From: Paenibacillus sp. FSL H7-0357
GTDB lineage: Bacteria; Bacillota; Bacilli; Paenibacillales; Paenibacillaceae
Assembly (NCBI RefSeq): GCF_000758525.1
Contig: NZ_CP009241.1
Location: forward strand, 1,984,001 to 2,048,000
Reading direction: 5' to 3'
Length of the DNA stretch: 64,000 nt
Positions 19,133-28,115 of the stretch are shown one piece after another (position 1 is the first letter of the stretch; each line of letters begins with the position of its first letter). The notes below the pieces were generated by a model that was not told where the DNA came from, ran no database searches, and saw nothing but the letters and a program-made list of their open reading frames with translations. Position numbers and translations under genes: made by a program.

Positions 19133-19156
19133 CCATTATATAGAAAATGATGTGAT

Positions 19157-20548
19157 ATGTTTATGCAGCTTCGCGCTAGACTTCCGAAGAAAAAATTGCT
19201 GGAGAAATATCTTTCCGGCGAAGGTATGGATTATAGGCAAATTATAGCTTTATTTATTCCCATCCTGATTGACCAGGCCTTCATCATCGGGCTTAATCTG
19301 GTAAATACCGCAATGATCAGCTCGTCCGGGATGGCGGCGGTCAGTGCGGTGAATATGGTGGATTCGCTGAATATTTTTCTGATCAATGTATTTGTTGCGG
19401 TTGCAACCGGGGGGACGGTGGTAGTCGCACAGTATAAAGGCAGCGGAAATGACAAGATGGTGTCTCAGGCTACGGCCGGTTCGGTCACCTCGGTGTCGCT
19501 GATCGCCTTGGGAATCGGGCTTCTGATGATGGGCTTACATACTCCCATATTGAACCTTCTGTTCGGAACCGCCTCGCCCGACGTGCTGGATAATGCCCGG
19601 ATCTATCTGATCGGCAGCAGTATCTCTTATCTGGGCATCGCGGTGGTGCAGGCGGTATGCGGAGCTCTGCGGGGAGTGGGCAGGACACGGGCTTCTCTGA
19701 TGCTGTCGCTCATCATGAACCTGCTGTATGTTATCCTGAACGTAGTCTTCATTAATCTGCTGCACATGGGCGTGCTGGGGATGACGCTTGCGGTAAATAT
19801 CGCACGGTACACGGGGATGGTCTGTGCCATGGTGTATCTGTTCAAGGTGGATACGGCCCTGCGTGTGCGTTTTCGCGACCTGTTCCATATTCCGCTGACC
19901 ATGCTGCGGAAAATCATGTTCATCGGCGTGCCGTTCGCAGCGGAGCAGATGTTCTTCAACGGGGGCAAACTGCTGACCCAGGTGTTTATTGTCAGCCTTG
20001 GCACTTATGCCATTGCGACCAATGCGATCGCCGGCTCGCTGGCCATGGTGTTTCAAATCCCAGCCAGTGCGCTGTCGCTAACCATTGTAACGGTAGTCGG
20101 CCAATGTATCGGGCGGGGGAATGTCGCCGATGCCAGAAAGTTCATCAAGGCCTTCCTTTGGATCGGGTCCGCTTCATTGGCATTGATCGCCTTGATCCTG
20201 ATGCCGCTGTTCCACCCGCTGGTGTCGATCTTTTCTCCGCCTCCCGAGATCATTGACGATCTGTTTGTGGTGCTGCTGGTGAATTCCATTGCCCAGGTTC
20301 CGCTGTGGGCCGTCAGCTTTATTTTGCCGTCTGCGCTGCGGGCAGCGGGAGATTCGCGCTTCACCTCAATCACCTCGATGCTGACAATGTGGCTGTTTCG
20401 GGTGGTATTTGGCTATATCCTCGGGATCGTGCTGGGCTATGGCGTCATGGGAGTCTGGCTGGCGATGAACTGCGAGTGGGCTGTTCGCGGGGGTGTTTTT
20501 CTATGGCGCTTCCGGGGCAAGAAGTGGTTTGCGCATAAGCTGATTTAG
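19157..20548 (+). CDS. MATE family efflux transporter
   Basis: The 463-residue membrane protein has about twelve hydrophobic segments in two similar halves, as in MATE (multidrug and toxic compound extrusion) cation antiporters. Family-like stretches are VNTAMISSSGMAAVSAVNMV near the N-terminus and GTYAIATNAIAGSLAM at the matching place in the second half. Substrates are typically cationic drugs or metabolites; none can be assigned. The start at 19157 has only a weak ribosome site (GATGTGAT), and a possible attenuator lies just upstream, so expression may be conditional. Confidence 0.9.
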   Translation: MFMQLRARLPKKKLLEKYLSGEGMDYRQIIALFIPILIDQAFIIGLNLVNTAMISSSGMAAVSAVNMVDSLNIFLINVFVAVATGGTVVVAQYKGSGNDKMVSQATAGSVTSVSLIALGIGLLMMGLHTPILNLLFGTASPDVLDNARIYLIGSSISYLGIAVVQAVCGALRGVGRTRASLMLSLIMNLLYVILNVVFINLLHMGVLGMTLAVNIARYTGMVCAMVYLFKVDTALRVRFRDLFHIPLTMLRKIMFIGVPFAAEQMFFNGGKLLTQVFIVSLGTYAIATNAIAGSLAMVFQIPASALSLTIVTVVGQCIGRGNVADARKFIKAFLWIGSASLALIALILMPLFHPLVSIFSPPPEIIDDLFVVLLVNSIAQVPLWAVSFILPSALRAAGDSRFTSITSMLTMWLFRVVFGYILGIVLGYGVMGVWLAMNCEWAVRGGVFLWRFRGKKWFAHKLI

Positions 20549-20559
20549 ATGTACCTGTT

Positions 20560-20593
20560 AAGGCTGTCGAGAACGTCCCGACAGCCTTTTTAA
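20560..20593 (+). terminator. Rho-independent terminator after the MATE gene
   Basis: AAGGCTGTCG pairs with CGACAGCCTT and is followed by TTT. Confidence 0.88.
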
Positions 20594-20669
20594 AATCTGT
20601 AAAACTGTATTATTTCGGAAGCCTCGCCATAAAGGTATTTTCTGCGTTTTCAACGCTTTGACCTCGATT

Positions 20670-22235
20670 TTAACTCAATTGTTGTTCTTTGGGGTTTAGA
20701 TCAATTATCGCATGATAATCCTTCACGCTGTTGCGGCCATTCGCTTTGGAATAGTAGAGTGCTTGATCTGCCTCTGCAATTAGCTGCTCCGGAAGAATGG
20801 CGGCATTGGGGACGTAAGTGGACACGCCTATGCTGATGGTGACGACATCACTAATCTTCGAGCCAACATGGGGAATCCGTTCATTCTCAACAGCAAAGCG
20901 AAGTTTTTCCGCCAGCCTCAACGCTCCCGTGGAGTTTGTATCCGGCAGGATAATGGCGAATTCTTCGCCGCCGTAACGGGCCAACGTATCTGATGGACGA
21001 CCGGCGGTTCCTTTGGCAATGGCCGTTACTTTGCGCAAGCAATCATCTCCAGCCTGATGCCCATAAGAATCGTTGTAGGCTTTGAAATAATCGATGTCAA
21101 ACATAATAAGAGACAATCCATTCTGACTGCCGTTCCGTTTAGCCCTCTTCCATTCTCTTATCAGCGTTTCATCAAAATTGCGCCGGTTGGCAATTTCCGT
21201 AAGCCCATCCATTAAAGACAACTGCTGCAGTGTATTCTCCACCTTTTTTCTCTCTGTAATGTCTGTGGCCGTGCCAATAAATCCGCTTATTTCTCCGTCC
21301 AGCCAAAGCGGGGACACGATAAGTGATATGGTTAGGCGGGAGCCGTCTTTTCGAATATACGACCATTCGCGGCCCTCCGGGGGTTCTTCCATCGCGCAAT
21401 AAAAGAACACGTCCAATTCCTTGAACGGCTTGCTCTTCATGATGGACAGTTCCTCGGCATAGGCAGCCACTTCCTCAGGGTCATGAAAAATAAGGGGCGT
21501 TTCCCGGCCGATTAAATCTTTGGGTTGATAGCCAAGCATTGTTTCCGCGGCCTTGTTAATATGAGTAATTCTCCCTTTAGGATCAAAAACAGTGATTACC
21601 GTACCTACAGAGGACTGGAAAATGGCTTCTTGAAGCATATGCAGGGAGCGATATCTTCGCTCACTGTTCTCCAGCTCTTGCACAAGCTGATTAGAGTAAG
21701 AAAAAAACGCAATCAGCTTAGCCGAAAACAGCCCTCCGGAACAAATGAGAGCCAAATAAATAAGTGTATCCATGGTGGGGCCCATCAGTAGCGACATAAA
21801 GGAAATGAGCGTTACGCTAAGCAGCAGGGAAAGGAGCCAACGCCGCCAATATTGGTCAATATACTGCATAATTAATCCGCTGCCGATGCCCAATAATAGC
21901 ATGTTGACACTTGCAGCCACAGCTGTAGGGGAAAGCGATCCAAAAAAGGTCAGTCTGCCAATGATAACAAACAGAGCGGTCAGCAAAGAAGCCGGCAAGC
22001 CACCATAGAAAGCGGAGCAGATCACAATAATATGCCGGAAGTCGATGAAGGTAGTGGGGTTAACCTTGAAACTAAACTGCAGCAGAAGAAGGGCGCACAC
22101 TCCGTGCAGCACTCCAATCAGCAGTTTGAACAGCAGGGGATGGGATACTTTGTTTAAGGAATGGCGGAACAGCAGGTTGATGAGAAAGAGAAACGCGGTC
22201 AATAACGCGAAGTTTGCAATCATATATCGAAACAT
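20670..22235 (-). CDS. Membrane diguanylate cyclase with PAS and GGDEF domains
   Basis: The protein makes cyclic di-GMP from two GTP. From the N-terminus it has about six hydrophobic segments (a LytS/YhcK-type 5TM sensor, roughly residues 1-190), a short coiled linker, a PAS domain (about 215-345, with IFHDPEEVAAYAEEL) and a GGDEF domain (about 350-510) with an intact YGGEEFAIILPDTN active site. I chose the start at 22235 (GGAAGTGG upstream). A longer reading to 22370 would run through a terminator hairpin and a TATAAT box at about 22275. The length is then 521 residues. Catalysis is likely, because the signature and the following RxxD-like region look normal. Confidence 0.9.
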   Translation of the reverse strand: MFRYMIANFALLTAFLFLINLLFRHSLNKVSHPLLFKLLIGVLHGVCALLLLQFSFKVNPTTFIDFRHIIVICSAFYGGLPASLLTALFVIIGRLTFFGSLSPTAVAASVNMLLLGIGSGLIMQYIDQYWRRWLLSLLLSVTLISFMSLLMGPTMDTLIYLALICSGGLFSAKLIAFFSYSNQLVQELENSERRYRSLHMLQEAIFQSSVGTVITVFDPKGRITHINKAAETMLGYQPKDLIGRETPLIFHDPEEVAAYAEELSIMKSKPFKELDVFFYCAMEEPPEGREWSYIRKDGSRLTISLIVSPLWLDGEISGFIGTATDITERKKVENTLQQLSLMDGLTEIANRRNFDETLIREWKRAKRNGSQNGLSLIMFDIDYFKAYNDSYGHQAGDDCLRKVTAIAKGTAGRPSDTLARYGGEEFAIILPDTNSTGALRLAEKLRFAVENERIPHVGSKISDVVTISIGVSTYVPNAAILPEQLIAEADQALYYSKANGRNSVKDYHAIIDLNPKEQQLS

Positions 22236-22335
22236 TAGGTTAGGCACCACTTCCGTAAATGATAAAAACATAATGCCCATTATACTATGTCTATAGGGCT
22301 TAAGAAATATCAGTTCGGAATTTGAAAAAAACACA

Positions 22336-22376
22336 AAACGGTGAAACCTTTGTTTGATCAAAGGTTTCACCGTTTG
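22336..22376 (-). terminator. Terminator of the GHL6-like hydrolase gene
   Basis: A perfect 17-bp inverted repeat (AAACGGTGAAACCTTTG with its complement) has a six-base loop. On the minus strand it is followed by a long T run (TGTGTTTTTTT). It lies just downstream of the hydrolase stop at 22438. Confidence 0.92.
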
Positions 22377-22437
22377 GACTCCGAAGGATAACGCTAACTA
22401 TGTCCCGCCAACCCAGCCTCTCGGCCGGTAATTCTAC

Positions 22438-24423
22438 TTACGCCAGCTCTAACACTACCATCTGGTGATTCTCCAGATAAGGAACCGTGTAACCGATTTC
22501 GCCCTCTTGGCCCGCCGTAAACGGCAGCTCTGTCATCGACGGGGCCAGATAGACCCGCTGGACGGGAGCGGGAGACGGGAGGCGCAGGTTGACGGAAACG
22601 TCCCGCAGCGGCACGATATCCTCAATGACTTCTATGCGTCCCTTCAGCACAGGGGCGGCATAGAGCAGATGGTTGACATAGCGCCGTTCCGCCGGCTGGT
22701 ATTGCAGGGTCGTTATCCCGCGGGCCGGCAACCGGGTGCGCAGAGCAGGCTCCGGCAGCAGCCGGGATAGAGCATGGAGTACCATCTCCTTCAGGATGAG
22801 ATGCCCGCCATCCGCGTAATCGCTGAACACATCCCAGGCGATATAGATGCCGTTTTCACTTTCGACCATGCCCGGCCCATTATCTTCCTTGGCGCTGGGC
22901 GTATGCTGATGTGAACAAAAAGTGAAGACATCACGGTTGAAATACGGATTCTCCAGACAGCCCAGCGGTTGCCCGCCGTTTAATTCCACAAGCTGGCCTT
23001 CGCCGTACATCACATAGGAGGCGGGCAGCAAGGCGCCGGGAGTGAAGTCCGGGCGGAAATAAGCCGGCTTGTACGGATTAGTTCCTTTCCAGTTCAGACC
23101 CAAATTCAGGACAAAAGCATCACCTGCTGCGTTCAGGCCCGAACGCCCGGTGGCGAGCACTTTGCCGCCTCCTGCTGTAAATTCCGCTATAGCGCTGGCT
23201 AGTTCCGGCCATACCGGAACTTCGTCCGGCAGAATCAGCACTTTGTAAGCGCCAAAATCGCTTAACGTATCCACGATGTCGAACAGATAATGGCCTTCGG
23301 TCAGCATGCGCACCACACCGGCATCGGCCATATTGCGCCGCCCCTTCAGCTCCTGCCCGTCCGGACAGGCCTCACGCGCCGCTTCGAGGGACAGGACAGC
23401 AATATCCGCGATGGACTCTGTCCCGGCGCACCACAGCTCCTTTGACTCCACCTCCGCATAGGCGGTGCCGATCAGGGCATAGGTCGCCTCATCCATTAGG
23501 CCCGTGGGATGAAGCTGATCACCGATCGAACATCTGGCGCCATGGGCAAGACTGAGCGCTGCCTCAAACCGCAGGGCGTTCGGATGCTTGTATCCGCCAA
23601 ATTCGCCCCAGGAGGTATGGAATTTGCCGGTCATGCCGAGAAATTCCATGCCCAGCGTCTGGGCGTAGCGTGCCGACAGCGGGAAGTGATCATAGCCCCA
23701 GCCTCCGGTCGGGAGCGACTCCAGCTCCAGATGGCTGTTGACACGGGCGAGGTCACGGCGGCCCCGCCGCTGATGGCCGCTGTTGTGAAAGACCGGAAGA
23801 CCGGGCTTCACGGCGTCGATGGTCTCCCGTACGCGGCGCGCATAGTTCAGATAAGTCTGTTCGCCCAAGGCGGCGACGGCAGATTCGTCGCGCGGGTCTT
23901 GGCCGTCCGCGCGCAGCGCAGCTACGCAGTACTGGCAGCGGCATTTGCGGATGCCCACGATATCGAGGAAGATGCCGTCCGCGTCATAACGGGAGACCAC
24001 TTCATGGATTTGCGCCAGTAAGATGTCCAGAAAAGGTGTGTTGAAGCAAAACTCGTGATACCCCGGTGTCATGAAGTCCTTCACCCAGCGTGTCCGGTCC
24101 TCCGCGTCGCGGATCAGCCATTCGGGATGGCGCCGTGCCAGCTTTTCGTCGAGACCGGCTGATAAATAAACCGGTGTGAGGACCCCGATTTCATGGGCCG
24201 CCGCGATCATTTCGCCGAGCAGGTCGAAGCTGAGATGCGGATGCATTTCATTGGCTTCACTGGGATGATAGGCCCAGCCATGATGGCATTTGGAGAAAAC
24301 GGTGATGGAATCGACATGCCCGGCACGCAGCATGGACTGAAACTGGGATTTGGAGAACTCGCTTCCGATACCGGCAATGGCTTCGGAAGTATGAAAGTCG
24401 AGGTGTACCTGACGAAAACGCAT
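22438..24423 (-). CDS. Putative glycoside hydrolase, GHL6/beta-galactosidase-trimerisation type
   Basis: The 661-residue cytoplasmic protein starts with a TIM barrel of the hypothetical glycosyl hydrolase 6 kind (VHLDFHTSEAIAGIG at the start; DADGIFLDIVGIRKCRCQYC at about 145-165, with an acidic pair and a cysteine cluster typical of this group). A glutamine-amidotransferase-like trimerisation domain follows (about 335-480, including YKVLILPDEVPVWPEL), then a C-terminal beta domain. There is no signal peptide, so it acts on imported sugars. Substrate and bond are not known to me; relatives include fucosidase- and galactosidase-like enzymes. It is divergent from an AraC gene 132 bp away, its likely regulator. 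Confidence 0.72.
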   Translation of the reverse strand: MRFRQVHLDFHTSEAIAGIGSEFSKSQFQSMLRAGHVDSITVFSKCHHGWAYHPSEANEMHPHLSFDLLGEMIAAAHEIGVLTPVYLSAGLDEKLARRHPEWLIRDAEDRTRWVKDFMTPGYHEFCFNTPFLDILLAQIHEVVSRYDADGIFLDIVGIRKCRCQYCVAALRADGQDPRDESAVAALGEQTYLNYARRVRETIDAVKPGLPVFHNSGHQRRGRRDLARVNSHLELESLPTGGWGYDHFPLSARYAQTLGMEFLGMTGKFHTSWGEFGGYKHPNALRFEAALSLAHGARCSIGDQLHPTGLMDEATYALIGTAYAEVESKELWCAGTESIADIAVLSLEAAREACPDGQELKGRRNMADAGVVRMLTEGHYLFDIVDTLSDFGAYKVLILPDEVPVWPELASAIAEFTAGGGKVLATGRSGLNAAGDAFVLNLGLNWKGTNPYKPAYFRPDFTPGALLPASYVMYGEGQLVELNGGQPLGCLENPYFNRDVFTFCSHQHTPSAKEDNGPGMVESENGIYIAWDVFSDYADGGHLILKEMVLHALSRLLPEPALRTRLPARGITTLQYQPAERRYVNHLLYAAPVLKGRIEVIEDIVPLRDVSVNLRLPSPAPVQRVYLAPSMTELPFTAGQEGEIGYTVPYLENHQMVVLELA

Positions 24424-24555
24424 AGATAAACAGCCCCTTATATGGTTGGATGAAAAGCGGATTCCCAGTCAATGTACCTCTTTTCTGCCGGAGTAACCAG
24501 TGATAATATAGACTTTGAATAGCACAAAATCGACTTATGACAGGAGAGGAATACT

Positions 24556-25467
24556 GTGCTGTGTCTGGAATTCGCCATCCCGCCGCTGCCGCAATTTGTG
24601 ACAGTAGGACATGCCGTCTGGTCGCCGGGTGACCGGCATTTCGCCCGCACCTTCGGTGTGTACGATCTGCTGCTGGTGAAGCGGGGAACGCTGTATATGA
24701 CAGAACAAGATAAGGAATATGCCGTGGGTCCGGGGAAGCTGCTGGTGCTGGAGGCGGGGCTGCCGCATGCCGGGCATCGGCCCTGCGGGGAGGATACGGA
24801 AATTTATTGGGTGCATTTCATTCATGGATGTCCGACAGCGCATATCCGGCGGGAGGATATTCCCTGGTCGTCGCTGCTCGCCAAAGGGACGGTGGAGGAT
24901 GTTGAGCCTTCTGCGCAGCAGCGTTTGTATATGCCCAAATTTGCTGCAGTCGATGTAGAAGCGCTGGAGCCGATTTTGCGTGGGATGAACGAGATCCACA
25001 ACCGGCTGAGTGCAGAGAACGCTGTCCGGCTCCATTTGCTGCTGGCAGAGCTGTTGGCCGCGCTGCAGGCGGAATGCGCCCGGACTTCTGCGCCGGAGCC
25101 TGCGGTCCGGCTGGCCCGGGCAGCCGCAGCCTATCTGGACGGTCATTGGAGACAGCCGTTTGATCTTGCCGGACTCGAGGAGGAGCTGCATTTTCAGGCG
25201 GATTATATTACAAGGTGCATGAAACAGCATATCGGCACAACACCGCTGCAGTATGTGCTGCGTCTGCGCCTGGAAGAAGCCAAACAATTGCTGGGTGGTA
25301 CAGTGCTCGGCATACCCGAAGTTGCCGAACGGGTAGGCATTCGCGATCCTAACTACATGACGCGGCTGTTTAGTGCGAGATTTGGCGTGACGCCCGGGGC
25401 GTACCGGCGGCGGCTGCGTCAGAGGGATGAGGGAATGGCCGCCGGCAGGGATGAAGATAAGGAGTGA
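24556..25467 (+). CDS. AraC family regulator
   Basis: The 303-residue protein has an N-terminal cupin-like sensing domain (about 1-130) and two C-terminal helix-turn-helix motifs (about 190-290, with EVAERVGIRDPNYMTRLFSA and the end motif FGVTPGAYRR). It starts at GTG, chosen because GGAGAGG lies six bases upstream. It is divergent from the GHL6-like hydrolase, the usual layout for an AraC activator and its sugar-enzyme target. It ends 12 bp from the end of another AraC gene on the opposite strand. Confidence 0.88.
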   Translation: MLCLEFAIPPLPQFVTVGHAVWSPGDRHFARTFGVYDLLLVKRGTLYMTEQDKEYAVGPGKLLVLEAGLPHAGHRPCGEDTEIYWVHFIHGCPTAHIRREDIPWSSLLAKGTVEDVEPSAQQRLYMPKFAAVDVEALEPILRGMNEIHNRLSAENAVRLHLLLAELLAALQAECARTSAPEPAVRLARAAAAYLDGHWRQPFDLAGLEEELHFQADYITRCMKQHIGTTPLQYVLRLRLEEAKQLLGGTVLGIPEVAERVGIRDPNYMTRLFSARFGVTPGAYRRRLRQRDEGMAAGRDEDKE

Positions 25468-25479
25468 CTGCAGATGCCG

Positions 25480-26346
25480 TTAGGAATCCCGCATTTTCTC
25501 GCGGTATTCACTTGGCGTGCAGTTGAATGCTTTGCGGAACTGGCGGGAGTAATAGTTCTGGTCATGGAATCCGCTGTCCATAGCCACCTGTGAAATGGTG
25601 AGGCCGGGGCTGCGCAGCAGCGTGCAGGAATAGTCCAGCCGCTTGCGGATGACGTAATCCATGGGGGTGGTCTGGTAGTTGCGGGTAAAGACTCTCAGAA
25701 ACTGGCGGGTGGACAAATAGGCCATATCCGCCATGGATTGCAGGGAAATGGGCTGCAGAAAATGCTCCTCGATATAGGTCACGGTTTCGCCGATCCGCAG
25801 CGCCTTGTTGTCCTCGCTTCCGAGGCTGTTCTGATAATAGCGCGAAAGCATGCCTACCAGAGCGGTAAAATAAGTGCGGATCATCAGCCGGTATCCTTCC
25901 GGCTGCCGGTCATGCTCTTCGAGGATCACATCAAGCAGCCGCGTCGCTTCCCGCAGCTGCCCGGCGTCAAGGGTGAGCATGCCCTTGAAATACATTTCCT
26001 TGCGGTAGAAAGGCTCAATGTAGAACAGCGCCTGAAAGCCCGGCAGCAGCCTGAGCTCGGGCAGCTGCAGCAGTTGTTCGGGCTGGAACATGACGTTAAC
26101 GTATTCGATGCCATCGACATTCTTATAACCATGGGAAACGTTGCTGTGGATCAGAAAAACCTGTCCGGCAGTAACCGGATACTCTCTCCCTTCGATAATA
26201 TGCACGGCGCTTCCCGACAGAATGACGACCAGCTCGGAGAAATCATGGCTATGGACGTAGTAATCATGGGTCAGCGGGCATTTCTGGATCCTGAAGGTAA
26301 AGCCGGGTTCAAGTCCGATGTCCCGCGCAAAAAGTTTAGTTGTCAT
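25480..26346 (-). CDS. AraC family regulator, probably leaderless
   Basis: The 288-residue protein has a cupin with HSHDFSELVVILSGSA (about 31-46) and a C-terminal AraC domain (about 185-285, with ISQVAMDSGFHDQNYYSRQF). It resembles RhaR/RhaS-like sugar regulators. A consensus promoter (TTGACG, 17 bp, CATAAT) ends only six bases before the ATG at 26346 and no ribosome site is visible. The mRNA should therefore begin at or very near that ATG. An in-frame ATG at 26352 would lie upstream of transcription start. The same promoter block appears again at 27.3 kb in front of no gene. Confidence 0.86.
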   Translation of the reverse strand: MTTKLFARDIGLEPGFTFRIQKCPLTHDYYVHSHDFSELVVILSGSAVHIIEGREYPVTAGQVFLIHSNVSHGYKNVDGIEYVNVMFQPEQLLQLPELRLLPGFQALFYIEPFYRKEMYFKGMLTLDAGQLREATRLLDVILEEHDRQPEGYRLMIRTYFTALVGMLSRYYQNSLGSEDNKALRIGETVTYIEEHFLQPISLQSMADMAYLSTRQFLRVFTRNYQTTPMDYVIRKRLDYSCTLLRSPGLTISQVAMDSGFHDQNYYSRQFRKAFNCTPSEYREKMRDS

Positions 26347-26352
26347 GGCCAT

Positions 26353-26381
26353 ATTATGCTAAAGAAGGTCGGGATCGTCAA
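26353..26381 (-). promoter_or_regulatory. Promoter of the leaderless AraC gene
   Basis: On the minus strand TTGACG (26381-26376) and CATAAT (26358-26353) are 17 bp apart. The start codon follows six bases after the -10 box, which predicts a leaderless transcript. Confidence 0.75.
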
Positions 26382-26477
26382 GGCAAAACTGGGCAGGCAG
26401 CGTTACCATTAAGGTTGCGGGCCTATCGCCGGACTTCGGCTAAGCCAAGACCTGCGTTATTGTCAGGAGGGAAAACA

Positions 26478-27209
26478 ATGTTGCATTTATTTGCCGATCC
26501 AATCACAAATGATCCGGTGAAGCCGGTGATTCTATTTCTCGGGGACAGCATTACGGCGGATGGCCGATATATCCGTTATGCAGAGGAATGGCTGCGGAAG
26601 CACCGCCCGGATCAGGCGGTGGAACTGATAGCATGCGGTATCCCCAGCGAGACGGCATCAGGCCTGAGCGAAGCGAGACATCCATTTCCAAGGCCCTGTA
26701 TCCATGACCGGCTGGCGGAAGAACTCGCCGCTGCCGCTCCCGGTGTAGTTGTAGCCTGCTACGGCATGAACGACGGAATTTACCATCCCTACTCGGACGA
26801 ACGGTTCGCGGCCTATCAGGCGGGAATGCGTCAGCTGAGCGCACAGATCCGTGAAGCCGGGGCCAAAGCGGTGCTCATGACCCCGCCGCCGTTCGACGCC
26901 GCTTCAATGAATGGCCAGCTCTTGCCTGAAGAGGCGCCTGATTTCAATTATCTGGCGCCCTACAGGGATTATGACCGCGTGCTGGAGCGTTATGCGGACT
27001 GGCTGCTCTCCGGCGGTTGTCCCGCCGATGGTGTGATCAACCTGCGCACTCCGCTGCTGGAGCATATCCGGAATGAGCGGAGGCTTGACGCCAGTTATAG
27101 CTATGGTGACGGTATCCATCCGGACGCATCAGGTCACCGCGTGATAGCGCGGACGCTGCTGTCGGAGCTGTTCGGAGTTGTTTCCACATCTATTCATTTC
27201 AATTTATGA
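26478..27209 (+). CDS. SGNH/GDSL family hydrolase, probably carbohydrate esterase
   Basis: The 243-residue cytosolic esterase has all SGNH blocks: GDSIT with the serine nucleophile (about residue 24), a conserved Gly region, GMND in block III, and DGIHPD with the catalytic Asp and His near the end. Such enzymes often remove acetyl groups from sugars. The ATG at 26478 has AGGAGGG six bases upstream. It sits inside the glycan island between AraC and GH2 genes, which supports de-acetylation of the imported oligosaccharide. No signal peptide is present. Confidence 0.88.
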   Translation: MLHLFADPITNDPVKPVILFLGDSITADGRYIRYAEEWLRKHRPDQAVELIACGIPSETASGLSEARHPFPRPCIHDRLAEELAAAAPGVVVACYGMNDGIYHPYSDERFAAYQAGMRQLSAQIREAGAKAVLMTPPPFDAASMNGQLLPEEAPDFNYLAPYRDYDRVLERYADWLLSGGCPADGVINLRTPLLEHIRNERRLDASYSYGDGIHPDASGHRVIARTLLSELFGVVSTSIHFNL

Positions 27210-27217
27210 TTTAACCG

Positions 27218-27257
27218 GGCCCGCAAAAGGGAGTGTTCCTTTTTGGCGGGCCTTTTC
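27218..27257 (+). terminator. Rho-independent terminator after the SGNH gene
   Basis: GGCCCGC-AAAAGG pairs with CCTTTTTGGCGGGCC and a TTTT tail follows. Confidence 0.85.
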
Positions 27258-27328
27258 CATGCCGAGCTGGATTTCGAAGAACCTTCTTACGCCTATTTCC
27301 TCACCGCAGTTGCGGTTTCAGGCGGTCT

Positions 27329-27407
27329 TGAGATCTCATGTCGCTATCATGCTAAATAAGGTCCCGATCGTCAAGGCGAAGAAGAATTGTATGCGGTAAC
27401 ATGATAG
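27329..27407 (-). other. Relic of an AraC-type leaderless promoter and gene start
   Basis: The minus strand repeats the promoter block of the AraC gene at 26.35 kb with the same spacing: a TAACG/TACCG box, 16 bases, GCC, TTGACG, 17 bases, CATGAT, six bases, ATG. The ATG at 27340-27338 opens only a twelve-codon frame, so the gene that belonged to it is gone. It probably marks a lost AraC paralogue. Confidence 0.55.
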
Positions 27408-27434
27408 GGAAAACAAGCGAAAGGGAGGTTCGGC

Positions 27435-28115
27435 ATGAAGCGCTGTTTATACAGGGCCGAGGGGCTCAGGGGCAAGGAACTTGCTTCTTTTTTTCGGAGC
27501 CAAGAGGTCTCATCTTCGCTCGCCGAAGCGATGGAACATCTCAATGTGGTCAATCTGAGCCTGTTTGCCTGCAGCCACCAGCTGTTTCTTTATTATGAAT
27601 GCCTGGAAGAGGCGGTTCCGCCGGAAAGTTTGCTGCCCGAAGCCTCAGAACGGCTGGCAGTTTGGCCGGGAGGGGAACAGGGTCGCCGCTGGGCGCCGCT
27701 GGCTGATATTTTTCATTATCAGCAACCTGTTTCAGCGCAGCATTGGGAGCGCTCAAACGCTGCTGGCGAGCCTTACGGACGGCTTGCACTGCTGAAGCCG
27801 GGAGAAGCCGCCAGCTATGTTTATTACCACTATCAATATCAGGAAGAACGGCCGGGTGACGGAGATAAATACGGAATTATCGGGCTTCATGAGAATGTGC
27901 TGTTTTTTTATGCGGAGCAGCCGGCCACGCGGGAGCCTGCCCCTTATGAAGGAAGGCTGAAAACGACACTTACTCCGGACAACTGGGCCGAAATTATGGA
28001 GCCGCATTTTATCAAATGGGAAGGGACCCCTGCCGGCCAGGATATTTGGCGGAAGCTCGATCTAGTGCTTGAGGTGCGCTCCTTCACCGGAAAGTTGGGA
28101 ATAAGAGATGCGTAA
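27435..28115 (+). CDS. Unknown protein with two RhaM-like halves
   Basis: The 226-residue cytosolic protein appears to hold two related halves (about 1-105 and 112-215). Each contains a NYSIF-like strand (VVNLSLFACSHQLFLYYEC; KYGIIGLHENVLFFYAE) followed by a tryptophan-rich segment (RRWAPLADIF; DNWAEIMEPHFI). This faintly resembles the L-rhamnose mutarotase (RhaM) fold. The start follows GGGAGG. It overlaps the large GH2 gene by eight bases, so the two are translationally coupled and probably act on the same sugar. A mutarotase or sugar-binding role is a guess from weak similarity. Confidence 0.6.
   Translation: MKRCLYRAEGLRGKELASFFRSQEVSSSLAEAMEHLNVVNLSLFACSHQLFLYYECLEEAVPPESLLPEASERLAVWPGGEQGRRWAPLADIFHYQQPVSAQHWERSNAAGEPYGRLALLKPGEAASYVYYHYQYQEERPGDGDKYGIIGLHENVLFFYAEQPATREPAPYEGRLKTTLTPDNWAEIMEPHFIKWEGTPAGQDIWRKLDLVLEVRSFTGKLGIRDA

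Noticed and set aside
22236..22370. 45-residue N-terminal extension of the diguanylate cyclase
   Set aside because: It would run through a terminator hairpin and a TATAAT box; a better ribosome site supports 22235.
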